DNA of 14,843 bases from JANOAR01 sp031411235 (lineage in GTDB: Bacteria > Verrucomicrobiota > Verrucomicrobiia > Verrucomicrobiales > Verrucomicrobiaceae). The notes beneath the pieces are model-generated. The model did not search any database. It was not told the origin of the DNA and saw only the letters and a program-made list of their open reading frames with translations. Positions 1 through 6,438 of the stretch are shown here, piece after piece. The position numbers and the translations under genes were made by a program. Each line of letters starts with the position of its first letter. Position 1 is the stretch's first letter. Location of the stretch: NCBI GenBank assembly GCA_031411235.1, contig JANOAR010000262.1, positions 1-14,843 of the forward strand. Reading direction: 5' to 3'.

Positions 1-241
1 CGGCTTCGATCTGCACTTGCTCGGTTAGTACGTCGGCGGTGTTGGCGCCGATGCCGCCGGTGTCCATGATGTCGAAGATGACGGGGCCGCGACGGCACTC
101 GGCCATGATGCGGTCGCGAGTCACGCCAGCCATGTCGTGGACGATGGAGATGTTTTTGCCAGCGAGGCGATTGAACAGGCAGCTCTTGCCTACATTGGGT
201 CGCCCGATGATGGCGACGGTTTTACGATTCGGGGTGTGCAT
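1..241 (-). CDS. der: Ribosome-assembly GTPase Der (EngA), N-terminal part, truncated by window edge
   Basis: Only the first 80 codons are inside the window; the rest lies beyond the left edge. Reading the minus strand from the ATG at 241-239 gives a G1/P-loop GRPNVGKS near residues 13-20, a G2 region with the conserved Thr in GVTRDR, and a G3 DTGG. This combination is characteristic of the first GTPase domain of Der, a double-GTPase protein needed for maturation of the 50S ribosomal subunit (family knowledge). The start codon lies inside the last codons of the upstream pgsA, overlapping it by 20 bases, so the two are probably translated from one message. No Shine-Dalgarno sequence is visible before the ATG, consistent with translational coupling. 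Another TrmE-Era-Era-like GTPase such as Era or MnmE is less likely, because the P-loop lies so close to the N-terminus and is followed by GVTRDR. Confidence 0.88.
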   Translation of the reverse strand, partial: MHTPNRKTVAIIGRPNVGKSCLFNRLAGKNISIVHDMAGVTRDRIMAECRRGPVIFDIMDTGGIGANTADVLTEQVQIEA

Positions 242-806
242 GGCCTGTGTCTTGAAGTTGTTTGATGCCGTCAATGAAATTGATAATGCCGGAGATAATG
301 GTGAAAGCACCAGCAACGACTACGGCCCATAAAGCTGGGAGAAAACGCAAGTCGAGCATGACCCAAAGGATGGCCACCATCTGCGCGACCGTCGCCACCT
401 TGCCCGTCCAGTGGGCGCGGATATGGCAGTGCCCTGCCACGCGGTCGATAACGAATGCGGCGGCGACGGAAATAACATCGCGGGAGATCAACACGATGGG
501 GAACCACAGCGGAAATTTTTGTGGCCACGGGGTGAAGCTCAGCGTCAAGACGGCACCGAGCATCAAGAACTTGTCCGCCAGTGGATCCAGAATAACGCCC
601 AACCGGGTCTGTTGGTTATAGTGCCGGGCGATGTAGCCATCCAACGCATCACTCAGTGCCGCGAGAGCAAACAGCACCACCGCCGCCCAGCGCAGCCGTT
701 GATCCGGCGCACCATCCGTCACGCTCTGGCCATAATAAACACAGCAACCGATGAAAACCGGCACGAGCAGTATCCTAAAGAGCGTTATTTGATTGGCAGT
801 CGTCAC
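222..806 (-). CDS. pgsA: CDP-diacylglycerol--glycerol-3-phosphate 3-phosphatidyltransferase
   Basis: PgsA makes phosphatidylglycerol phosphate from CDP-diacylglycerol and glycerol-3-phosphate in the inner membrane, the committed step to phosphatidylglycerol and cardiolipin. The CDP-alcohol phosphotransferase signature D-x2-DG-x2-AR-x8-G-x3-D-x3-D is complete (D53, D56, G57, A60, R61, G70, D74, D78 in this numbering). It is preceded by the typical N-terminal NQITLFRILLVPVF and followed by hydrophobic helices. I chose the GTG at 806-804 because AAGGAG lies 12 bases upstream and the resulting protein of 194 residues matches the usual 180-200. The frame also opens at a TTG at 848 (208 residues) without a recognisable ribosome-binding site. 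The gene follows the rtcB-like gene after about 60 bases and overlaps der by 20. PgsA versus PgsA2 or another CDP-alcohol transferase is not fully separable by eye, but the NQ(I/L)TLxRI start favours PgsA. Confidence 0.88.
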   Translation of the reverse strand: MTTANQITLFRILLVPVFIGCCVYYGQSVTDGAPDQRLRWAAVVLFALAALSDALDGYIARHYNQQTRLGVILDPLADKFLMLGAVLTLSFTPWPQKFPLWFPIVLISRDVISVAAAFVIDRVAGHCHIRAHWTGKVATVAQMVAILWVMLDLRFLPALWAVVVAGAFTIISGIINFIDGIKQLQDTGHAHPES

Positions 807-865
807 GACGGGGGTGGGCTCCTTAGTTCGTCGTACAGGGTTTTGCAATGGCTAGGTTGAAAGGC

Positions 866-2425
866 TCACGCTTCATCTTCTTCGTAGCCCTTGATCGACT
901 GCCTCGTTTTGCGCCGATCCGCACGGTGCTCGAAGGCCCGCAGTTGTTTGGGCGAAAGCTCCTGCTTGCGGCGAACCCACGGCGGTGGGCCCGAGTCGCC
1001 AGCCATCAGGCTGCCCAGCGGGGTGATCTCGGCGATGACGGTGGCTAGGGCAAAGTGCTCGATTTGCGCTTTGATCTGCGCGGCGGGTTTGTAGCCGAGG
1101 GGCGACTCCGAGAGGTCGGCCTTGCCGTAATACCAGCGCACGTCGATGCCTTGGGTGCTCTCGGCGAGCGCGGTATCCATGGCCTTCTCATCGCCGCCGA
1201 ACTGCCGCAGCATGGCCGTACGTGATTCATTGCGCCCTGCACCGTGCGGGGCAAAGGAAAGGTACTCAGCATTGTCTCCACCGAGCACGATCAAGATCGG
1301 TGCCGCCATATTCAGCGGGATGAGGCCGAGCAGCGGGCGGCCAGTGTCGTCTTTCCACGCAGGTGTCGCGCCTTTGCCGTGGAGGAAGAGATCGCCGCGC
1401 TTCCACACAAAGTTGTGCTCGTTGCCAAAAGCAGCCACGGGCGTGGCTCCAACCCGCTCAATGAAGCGGGCGTGGATGCTCTCGTGATTGGCCTTCGTCC
1501 AGCGGGCGACATACTGCAATGCGTCCCAATAATCGCGGCCTTGTTCCGTGTTGTAGTCGAGCCACGCGGCAGCGTCGGGGATGTCGTCAGCGATGCCTTG
1601 GGTGTGCTTCATCGCTGCCTTCTGCCCGCGCCCATACAACGCTGCGCCCAGCCCACGCGAGCCGTGATGCGTAACCAGCACGAGGCACTCGCCATGCTGT
1701 GTGAAGGCGTCGGCGAGGTCGCTGTATCCCGCCATGCGCAGGGTATTCACCGCCTCGGGAGGGAAGCTCACACGCCCGATGTAGGCGAAGTGATTGCCAT
1801 CACCTTGATCGGCCATGTGGACGCTGGCGTAGCGTTGCAGCCCCTGCAAAAAGGGGTTATTCCACACGTCTTCGTCGATGACGGGATGCCGCACGAGCGC
1901 ATCCTCAGCCCGCCCGCCTGCGCCAAACCGAGTCGAGGCCATGAGGTCATCGAGCATCGCTGAGGTGCCTTTTTCCGCATGGAAAAAAGTGGCGTGCATC
2001 GAGCAACAAATGTCCGCACTGTGGGCGGAGGGGATGATGGCATTGCGCACCGCGATGGCACCGCCCACAGGGATCGTGGCGGGTGCCATGCCCGCTGGAC
2101 AAGCATCGGGCATGACGGCACCACGCTCGATATTGGGCATGGTAAGAAGTTGCTGCATCAGCCGACGCACCTTGGCGACATTGCCCTCTTCGAGAGCGCA
2201 GGTGGCTTCGCTGAGCGGGGCTGGCATGCTGCGCGGTTTGAGCTTGGGAACAAAGGCCTCGGGCGGCATGTCGCGATGCAACAGCTTCAGCGCATAGGCT
2301 TTATCATGGATGCCGCGTGCCGAGTACTCGGCAGCCTTGGCGAGGGCCGCACCAAGCTGCGGGCCCGGCAGCCAACCCGCAGTGAGCAAGTCGTGGCCAG
2401 TAAGCAAGGTGGTGGTATCAGACAT
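866..2425 (-). CDS. RtcB-family RNA ligase, divergent long form
   Basis: RtcB enzymes join RNA 2',3'-cyclic phosphate and 5'-OH ends using GTP and Mn2+, in tRNA splicing or RNA repair (family knowledge). The 519-residue product keeps the core landmarks: an IPVGG segment near 118-122, the metal-binding D138-x2-C141 (here DICC instead of DIGCG), GDGNHF at 208-213, HHGSRG at 253-258, H337-N338, a GKGA segment near 350-353, and HGAGR at 394-398 with the histidine expected to become guanylylated. It is about 110 residues longer than E. coli RtcB. Extra parts are a helical N-terminus, whose TGHDLL..GWLPGP pattern resembles the C-terminal helix motif of CCA-adding enzymes, and a basic C-terminal tail (about 485-519). 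The start is the ATG at 2425, 23 bases after the moeB-like gene. The same frame could start 63 bases further upstream inside that gene, but this is less likely. Activity is inferred; the glycine-to-cysteine change in the metal motif marks a divergent subfamily. Confidence 0.85.
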   Translation of the reverse strand: MSDTTTLLTGHDLLTAGWLPGPQLGAALAKAAEYSARGIHDKAYALKLLHRDMPPEAFVPKLKPRSMPAPLSEATCALEEGNVAKVRRLMQQLLTMPNIERGAVMPDACPAGMAPATIPVGGAIAVRNAIIPSAHSADICCSMHATFFHAEKGTSAMLDDLMASTRFGAGGRAEDALVRHPVIDEDVWNNPFLQGLQRYASVHMADQGDGNHFAYIGRVSFPPEAVNTLRMAGYSDLADAFTQHGECLVLVTHHGSRGLGAALYGRGQKAAMKHTQGIADDIPDAAAWLDYNTEQGRDYWDALQYVARWTKANHESIHARFIERVGATPVAAFGNEHNFVWKRGDLFLHGKGATPAWKDDTGRPLLGLIPLNMAAPILIVLGGDNAEYLSFAPHGAGRNESRTAMLRQFGGDEKAMDTALAESTQGIDVRWYYGKADLSESPLGYKPAAQIKAQIEHFALATVIAEITPLGSLMAGDSGPPPWVRRKQELSPKQLRAFEHRADRRKTRQSIKGYEEDEA

Positions 2426-2448
2426 AAAAGTGGGGTGCCAGGTGTGGC

Positions 2449-3603
2449 TCAATACACAGGCACGCTGGCATCGACTTGCTGCGACCAAGCGGTGATGCCG
2501 CCTTCGACGTTCCAGACGTTGGTGAAACCGTTGTCGAGCAGCAGTTGCACCGCCTTGGCACTGCGACCACCGAGCTTGCAGTGGACGATGACGCGCTGGT
2601 CACGGGGGACTTCCGCCAGGCGTCCCGGCAGCTCGCCGAGAGGGATCAAAGTGCTGCCGTCGATGTGGGCGATGGCGTCTTCGTGGGGCTCGCGCACATC
2701 GAGCAAGTAGTGCGGCGTGCGGGCCTCGCGCAGGGCTTTTAACTCGGTGACGGTGACGGTGGGCAAGGCGGGGGTGGACATGGTGGCTGGAGTTTTATCG
2801 AGGCCGCAAAAGCCTTGGTAGTCGATGGGTTCGGTAATGGTGGGATGCTCGCCGCAGACGGGGCACTCGGGGTCTCGCGGTAGGGTGAAGGTGCGGAACT
2901 TCATGCCGAGCGTGTCGAGGTGGAGCAAGCGGCCAATGAGCGGCTCGCCGATGCCACAGAGCAATTTGATCGCTTCCAGCGCTTGCATGGAGCCGATGAT
3001 GCCGGGCAGCGCACCGAGCACGCCGCCCTCGGCACAGCTCGGCACGAGCCCAGGGTGAGGCGGCTGTGGGGCCATGCAGCGGTAACACGGCCCGCCGAGA
3101 TGCGGAGCAAAGACGCTGACTTGGCCATCGAAGCGCAAGATGCTGCCATACACATTCGGGATGCGCAGCCACACGGCGACATCGTTGCTGAGGTAGCGCG
3201 TGGGGAAATTATCCGTGCCATCGAGGATGAGATCGTAGTCGCCGGCGATGCGCATGGCATTCGCGGCAGTGAACATTTCGCGATGAAGCTGGAGCTGCGT
3301 ATGGGGATTCACCTCGCGCAGTCGGTCAGCGGCGGAGTCGAGCTTGGCCCGGCCTAGGTCGCTCTGGCCGTGCAAAATCTGGCGTTGCAGATTGGACACA
3401 TCGACAACGTCCGCATCGACAAGCCCGAGTGTGCCCACGCCTGCGGCAGCAAGGTACAGCGCCGCTGGCGAGCCGAGGCCACCCGTGCCGATGAGCAGCA
3501 CCCGCGCAGCCTTCAGCCGTGTCTGCGCCGCCATGCCAAAGCCGGGTAGCGCTAGATGCCGTGAGTAGCGGCGGAGTTCGTCTGAGGTAAGAGAGGCAGG
3601 CAT
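2449..3603 (-). CDS. moeB: MoeB/ThiF-type adenylyltransferase fused to a rhodanese domain
   Basis: An E1-like enzyme that would adenylate the C-terminal glycine of a ubiquitin-like sulfur carrier (MoaD, ThiS, or a TtuB/Urm1-type protein) and then deliver sulfur from its own rhodanese domain. The E1 domain covers about residues 5-255: nucleotide-binding GTGGLGSP at 39-46, the arginine region NLQRQ at 71-75, K87, D131, zinc-binding C173-x2-C176 and C247-x2-C250, and C190 in PSCAEGG. The rhodanese domain covers about 283-380, with active-site loop CKLGGRS starting at C342. The 384-residue length fits MOCS3/MoeZ-like fusions rather than the 249-residue E. coli MoeB. The ATG at 3603 is first in a four-gene minus-strand run. 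It lacks a Shine-Dalgarno sequence and is preceded by a heptad-repeat leader. No carrier protein is encoded in the window, so molybdopterin synthesis, thiamine synthesis and tRNA 2-thiolation all remain possible; the neighbouring RNA ligase mildly favours a tRNA role. Confidence 0.9.
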   Translation of the reverse strand: MPASLTSDELRRYSRHLALPGFGMAAQTRLKAARVLLIGTGGLGSPAALYLAAAGVGTLGLVDADVVDVSNLQRQILHGQSDLGRAKLDSAADRLREVNPHTQLQLHREMFTAANAMRIAGDYDLILDGTDNFPTRYLSNDVAVWLRIPNVYGSILRFDGQVSVFAPHLGGPCYRCMAPQPPHPGLVPSCAEGGVLGALPGIIGSMQALEAIKLLCGIGEPLIGRLLHLDTLGMKFRTFTLPRDPECPVCGEHPTITEPIDYQGFCGLDKTPATMSTPALPTVTVTELKALREARTPHYLLDVREPHEDAIAHIDGSTLIPLGELPGRLAEVPRDQRVIVHCKLGGRSAKAVQLLLDNGFTNVWNVEGGITAWSQQVDASVPVY

Positions 3604-3643
3604 CGTGGGAAGGATGAGTTATGAATGATGAATGATGAACGAA
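3604..3643 (-). repeat. Period-7 tandem repeat in the leader of the moeB-like gene
   Basis: On the minus strand this leader is built from seven-base units: TCATCAT twice, then the variants TCATAAC, TCATCCT and TCCCACG. The last unit abuts the ATG of the moeB-like gene. No Shine-Dalgarno sequence lies between repeat and start. The units are pyrimidine-rich and resemble those at 7903-7935. Whether this is a transcribed leader, a binding site array or simple slipped-strand expansion cannot be told from sequence. Confidence 0.7.
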
Positions 3644-3698
3644 GCGCGTTATGATTGAGCCTGGATGGAAATATGACGCTCTGTCCTACCGACTCTGG

Positions 3699-3738
3699 CC
3701 ATCAACCATCAACTACCAACCATCAACACCATTCCCAG
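3699..3738 (+). repeat. Period-7 tandem repeat directly before a small gene
   Basis: Units of seven bases run up to the ATG at 3739: CCATCAA twice, CTACCAA, CCATCAA again, then CACCATT and CCCAG. Both this leader and the divergent moeB leader end in TTCCCA, one or two bases and a start codon, although their repeat units differ. The frame of the following gene is open through the repeat back to 3655, but the low-complexity peptide it would encode argues that the repeat is untranslated. Confidence 0.7.
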
Positions 3739-4017
3739 ATGACCCCCTGGCAACCTCCGCAAACAACCAACTTCGCTGATCTCGGCTTCATGGATGCGCG
3801 CTTCAAGCTCATCGACATCGCGGCCTTTCTCGACCGTGTGCAAAAGGCCGGACAAGAGGATGACTTCCGCGTGCAGGCTTTAAAATCAGCCATCGCACTG
3901 CTGCACAGCGCGGAGCCGCATCGAGCGAAGGAGGTGTTGCTGAGCCTCAGTGATCCAAGCACGCAACCCATTGCCAAAGCGACAATGCAGGGTGCGCTGG
4001 GCGCGTATCGCGGGTGA
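3739..4017 (+). CDS. Small helical protein of unknown function
   Basis: I do not recognise this 92-residue soluble protein. It has no signal peptide, membrane segment or cysteine. After a proline/glutamine-rich start (about residues 1-13), the rest reads as amphipathic helices: a FMDARFKLIDIAAFLDRVQ segment near 18-36, a second helix around 43-57, and an alanine/leucine-rich end. I chose the ATG at 3739 because it follows a heptad-repeat leader and begins the normal-composition part. The ATG at 3673 and TTG at 3655 would add a low-complexity Thr/Asn/His stretch. It is divergent from the moeB-like gene and convergent with the membrane-protein gene 20 bases downstream, so it is probably transcribed alone. 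The C-terminus ends Tyr-Arg-Gly, not Gly-Gly, so it is not an obvious sulfur carrier for the neighbouring E1-like enzyme. Confidence 0.65.
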   Translation: MTPWQPPQTTNFADLGFMDARFKLIDIAAFLDRVQKAGQEDDFRVQALKSAIALLHSAEPHRAKEVLLSLSDPSTQPIAKATMQGALGAYRG

Positions 4018-4037
4018 GGCCGCGATAGCGTCGAAGA

Positions 4038-4571
4038 CTATTCGGCAGCGACCATCACGGACTCAGGCAAGGCAGGCGGGGACGCGAGCGGTGCCACCTC
4101 GTCGCGATGGAACCAGGCGCGTATTTGCAAGCCCATGCCGAGGATCGAAAGGATGGGCAAAATAAACACCCAGCCGATGATGGGTAGCAGTGCGGTGCAG
4201 GCGAGCACGAGGCCACCGTTGCGCATCTCGCGCCACGGCTCCGTGCCGCGCATTCCGGGCCACATGCGCTCGCCGATGCGCGCGGCAAAGCCCGCGACGC
4301 CGATGAGTCCCCAGGCAACGACGGCAGCAGCGAAGAGCACCGCAAAGGCACCAAACTTGGGCAGCTTGCTCATGAGCAAGACGATGATGATGCTCAAGAC
4401 GACAGGGGCGAGGCCGATGAAGAAGGTGACGACGATACCCTTGCGGGCGGTGCGCCGCCAAGTGCGCGTGGTTCTCGGCCATAGGCCTGCGGCAGCCATC
4501 CATAGGGCAGGTAGTGAGACGACAAAGGCGAGGGCGACGAAAAACCAGATCCAAACTTGAGCAGAGTACAT
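4038..4571 (-). CDS. Four-helix integral membrane protein of unknown function
   Basis: A 177-residue protein with four predicted membrane segments, at about residues 6-30, 46-68, 72-97 and 120-145. Between the first and second is a strongly basic loop (RTTRTWRRTARKG, about 33-45), which by the positive-inside rule should face the cytoplasm. The loop after the third segment contains GERMWPGMRG and EPWREMRNG. The C-terminal tail of about 25 residues is Ala/Pro-rich and probably disordered. The ATG at 4571 is preferred over an in-frame TTG at 4610. It is preceded by a run of about 15 pyrimidines and no Shine-Dalgarno sequence. It lies about 130 bases after the FmdB-like gene on the same strand and converges with the small helical protein. 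No catalytic motif is visible and I do not assign a family. Confidence 0.75.
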   Translation of the reverse strand: MYSAQVWIWFFVALAFVVSLPALWMAAAGLWPRTTRTWRRTARKGIVVTFFIGLAPVVLSIIIVLLMSKLPKFGAFAVLFAAAVVAWGLIGVAGFAARIGERMWPGMRGTEPWREMRNGGLVLACTALLPIIGWVFILPILSILGMGLQIRAWFHRDEVAPLASPPALPESVMVAAE

Positions 4572-4701
4572 GAGCAGAAAAAAAGGGGAGTGCGGGTTGA
4601 CGTAGAGCAACGAAAAGGGAGCCAGTGAGTGAACTTCGGCAAAACGAACGCAGGGCGAAGAAGTTGCGAAGGATTGCCCTGATCACGAAATGGCACAGTT
4701 G

Positions 4702-5235
4702 TCAGACGATATAGTCTGCAAATTCGTAGAGCTTGGGATCGCGCACGGGCTGGCTTTTCATGGCTCGCACACGCTTTTTCATATCGTCCCACAGGGCATC
4801 GGTGGCGCCGCCTTCGGCACCGTCGCCCGCCAGCCCACCAAACTCGTTTTCCAGGCGCTCAGGGTCTTCACCTGCTTCGAGCCGCTTCACCATCTCGCGC
4901 AAGGCATCGGGAGTTTTGTCGCCCATGACATCGGTGAGCTTGCGCATGAAATGACCGAGCTGGCGCGGGTCGGGATTGTTCTCGTCGAGTGCGCCCATGT
5001 CGCGCTCCATCTCAGCCATGAAGGCGTCCATCTTGCTATCGTCTAGGCCCGCGAAAGGATCGTCACCCGTGTCTTCTTTGGCTTTGCCAATGAACGCAAA
5101 ACGCGACACGCGCCGCTCCATGCGATAGCCCGCTGACTCCGGGCAGCGCGGCGTCTTGTCACGATAGCCGAGAGTGCGAGCGTAGAAGGAATAGAGCTTG
5201 TTGTTATCGGGGCTGTAGAACTCGTAGATGGGCAT
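4702..5235 (-). CDS. FmdB-like protein with degenerate zinc ribbon and acidic helical tail
   Basis: The product (177 residues) begins MPIYEF, the usual start of FmdB-type putative regulatory zinc-ribbon proteins, which are typically only 70-110 residues long. In the family two CxxC pairs bind zinc. Here the first pair is replaced by SPDN (about residues 8-11), and of the second only one cysteine remains, in RCPES near residue 30, so zinc binding is doubtful. From about residue 60 on, the protein is acidic and helical (KMDAFMAEMERDMG; then DALREMVKRLEAGEDPERL), followed by a glycine-rich hinge and a helix near the end. The ATG at 5235 is chosen because it starts the conserved motif. The longer frame, to 5358, would add unrelated residues overlapping the lipoprotein gene. 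The ATG follows a 13-pyrimidine run. The role is unknown; regulation or complex assembly is only suggested by the family name. Confidence 0.75.
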   Translation of the reverse strand: MPIYEFYSPDNNKLYSFYARTLGYRDKTPRCPESAGYRMERRVSRFAFIGKAKEDTGDDPFAGLDDSKMDAFMAEMERDMGALDENNPDPRQLGHFMRKLTDVMGDKTPDALREMVKRLEAGEDPERLENEFGGLAGDGAEGGATDALWDDMKKRVRAMKSQPVRDPKLYEFADYIV

Positions 5236-5311
5236 GGAGGGGAGGAAGTTGAACCGAGTAATCGGACTCAGGCCACCGCAAACGATCGCACGAGCCAAAG
5301 ATAACACGGCT

Positions 5312-5770
5312 CTACATCGTCGGCCCATCAACGATGCGCAACGGTATGCCATACGCATCCAGGGCCATCCATACTTTTTGCCCTGGGTAGTAAGGTTGCT
5401 GGCCTCGCTTCAGCGGAGATTGCACTTGGAAATAACGCCCATCGTCGATCTTTACTTTGACCGTGTGTGTCACCGAGTGGGAGGCATTGCGCTCGCCTAT
5501 GTAACCAATGATGCCGCCAATGATGGCCCCGCCCACTGCCCCACCGACATGCGACGCCGCGCCCCTGCCAATGGTGCTGCCGATGATCCCCATGTGGGTC
5601 GCGGTGAAGGCCGCTGGCACGCCTGTCACAGGTCGATTCCGCACGGTAGTCTGCACCTCGACGACTCGCGCTCCGCGCATCGACGCTGCCGCAGTTTGCT
5701 TGGAGGAGGCACAGTTGGGCAGCAGCACGGCGACGCCAACCACGAGAATAACGCGAGCAAGGGTTTTCAT
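5312..5770 (-). CDS. Glycine-zipper lipoprotein (SlyB/17-kDa surface antigen-like)
   Basis: A 152-residue probable outer-membrane or periplasmic lipoprotein. Residues 1-20 form a lipoprotein signal: basic start, hydrophobic core, then LPNC with the lipidated cysteine at position 20. Asparagine just before the cysteine is unusual, since Gly, Ala or Ser is normal there. Residues about 61-92 are a glycine zipper (GxxxG spacing throughout GGAVGGAIIGGIIGYIG) expected to insert into or pack at a membrane. The C-terminal part, VKIDDGRYFQVQ through YYPGQKVWM, resembles the small beta domain at the end of SlyB-like proteins. The ATG at 5770 is preceded by a SD-like AAGGG sequestered in a hairpin. SlyB-like proteins are envelope-stress or integrity factors in Proteobacteria; the role here is inferred. 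It is divergent from the helix-turn-helix gene with about 155 bases between them. Confidence 0.8.
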   Translation of the reverse strand: MKTLARVILVVGVAVLLPNCASSKQTAAASMRGARVVEVQTTVRNRPVTGVPAAFTATHMGIIGSTIGRGAASHVGGAVGGAIIGGIIGYIGERNASHSVTHTVKVKIDDGRYFQVQSPLKRGQQPYYPGQKVWMALDAYGIPLRIVDGPTM

Positions 5771-5773
5771 GGG

Positions 5774-5797
5774 GTCGCCCTTTTTAACAAGGGCGAC
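5774..5797 (-). promoter_or_regulatory. Hairpin abutting the start codon of the lipoprotein gene
   Basis: Perfect 9-base-pair inverted repeat: GTCGCCCTT, a six-base loop, then AAGGGCGAC, read on the minus strand. The stem ends three bases before the lipoprotein ATG, and its 3' arm contains the only SD-like sequence there (AAGGG). In the mRNA the structure would hide the ribosome-binding region, so it could act as a translational switch. It has no U-tract on either strand and is therefore not a typical intrinsic terminator. The function is inferred. Confidence 0.5.
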
Positions 5798-5925
5798 TCG
5801 CCCGTGCGAGAGGAAAGTTGCGCTATTTGGGTTTTCGTTAGTCGGTTGCCGCAGAAGGTATTGTCATTTCGAGGAACGTCCTTCATCATGGCTGGGGAAA
5901 TATCAGCCTCTCCCCTCCTCCCGAC
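5798..5925. other. Divergent intergenic region with a dispersed-repeat-like core
   Basis: Lies between the lipoprotein and helix-turn-helix genes and must hold both promoters, but I see no convincing -35/-10 pair. At 5861-5878 it contains TTGTCATTTCGAGGAACG, which from memory resembles the core of short dispersed repeats seen in many bacterial genomes; no second copy is in this window. The last 20 or so bases before the plus-strand ATG are almost all pyrimidine. Confidence 0.35.
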
Positions 5926-6408
5926 ATGGAATCCCACGAAATCTTGCACCACGCCCTAGAGCAATCCAGCCCCAAGGAAGTCGCCGCCGAAATGGGCGTC
6001 TCCCTCTCCCTCGTCTATAAATGGGCCCAGCCCTCGGACGATTCCGGCAGTGGCACCTCCAACCCCATCGACCGCGTTTTACAGCTCTACCAGATGACGC
6101 GCGACGACGCCATCGTGCAGTGGCTTTGCCACAAGGCGGGTGGCTTCTTTGTAAAAAACCCCAAAGGTGCCCGCGCCGACTTCGATCTCGTCCCCGCGAC
6201 GCACGCCATCGTGCAACGCTTTGCCGAGATGCTCACCGCCATCAGCAGCGCTGCCTCGGACAATAGCATCAGCCAGAGCGAAGCCGCCAGCATCCGCAAC
6301 GAGTGGGATGACCTGAAGCGCTTTGCCGAAGGCTTCGTGCGCCATTGCGAAAATGGCGACTTCTCCGGCTTGCAGGACTTCGCAAAGGATGCAGTGAAAA
6401 AGAAGTGA
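5926..6408 (+). CDS. Helix-turn-helix protein, phage CII-like regulator family
   Basis: A 160-residue soluble protein. An N-terminal helix-turn-helix is visible at about residues 15-34 (SPKEVAAEMGVSLSLVYKWA), where the second helix carries the SxSLVYKW pattern typical of DNA-contacting helices that choose a promoter or operator. A linker rich in Ser, Gly and Asp follows, then helical segments with GGFFVKNP near 72-79 and an acidic/amphipathic C-terminus with the pattern WDDLKRFAEGFVRH. The arrangement resembles phage regulatory CII-type proteins, but there is no other phage gene nearby, so a chromosomal regulator is the likelier reading. The start ATG at 5926 is chosen because the helix-turn-helix lies close behind it. 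A 16-pyrimidine run, not a Shine-Dalgarno sequence, precedes it. It converges with the sulfatase gene, 30 bases apart, with no clear terminator between them. Targets are unknown. Confidence 0.7.
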   Translation: MESHEILHHALEQSSPKEVAAEMGVSLSLVYKWAQPSDDSGSGTSNPIDRVLQLYQMTRDDAIVQWLCHKAGGFFVKNPKGARADFDLVPATHAIVQRFAEMLTAISSAASDNSISQSEAASIRNEWDDLKRFAEGFVRHCENGDFSGLQDFAKDAVKKK

Positions 6409-6438
6409 GCGGGGCGCGGAGAATCTATCGGACAGGAT

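Noticed and set aside
1244..1963. 239-codon plus-strand frame opposite the rtcB-like gene
   Set aside because: Antisense shadow of a gene with clear conserved motifs; the translated product shows no family resemblance.
3604..3738. Heptad tracts as a CRISPR array
   Set aside because: Units are only 7 bases with no spacers of regular length and no cas genes nearby.
3739..4017. Small protein as the missing ubiquitin-like sulfur carrier for the MoeB-like enzyme
   Set aside because: It ends Tyr-Arg-Gly rather than Gly-Gly and looks all-helical, not beta-grasp.
4651..4681. 6-bp inverted repeat CAGGGC/GCCCTG after the FmdB-like gene as a terminator
   Set aside because: The stem is short, the loop is 19 bases and only a weak T-rich stretch follows, so a terminator is not supported.
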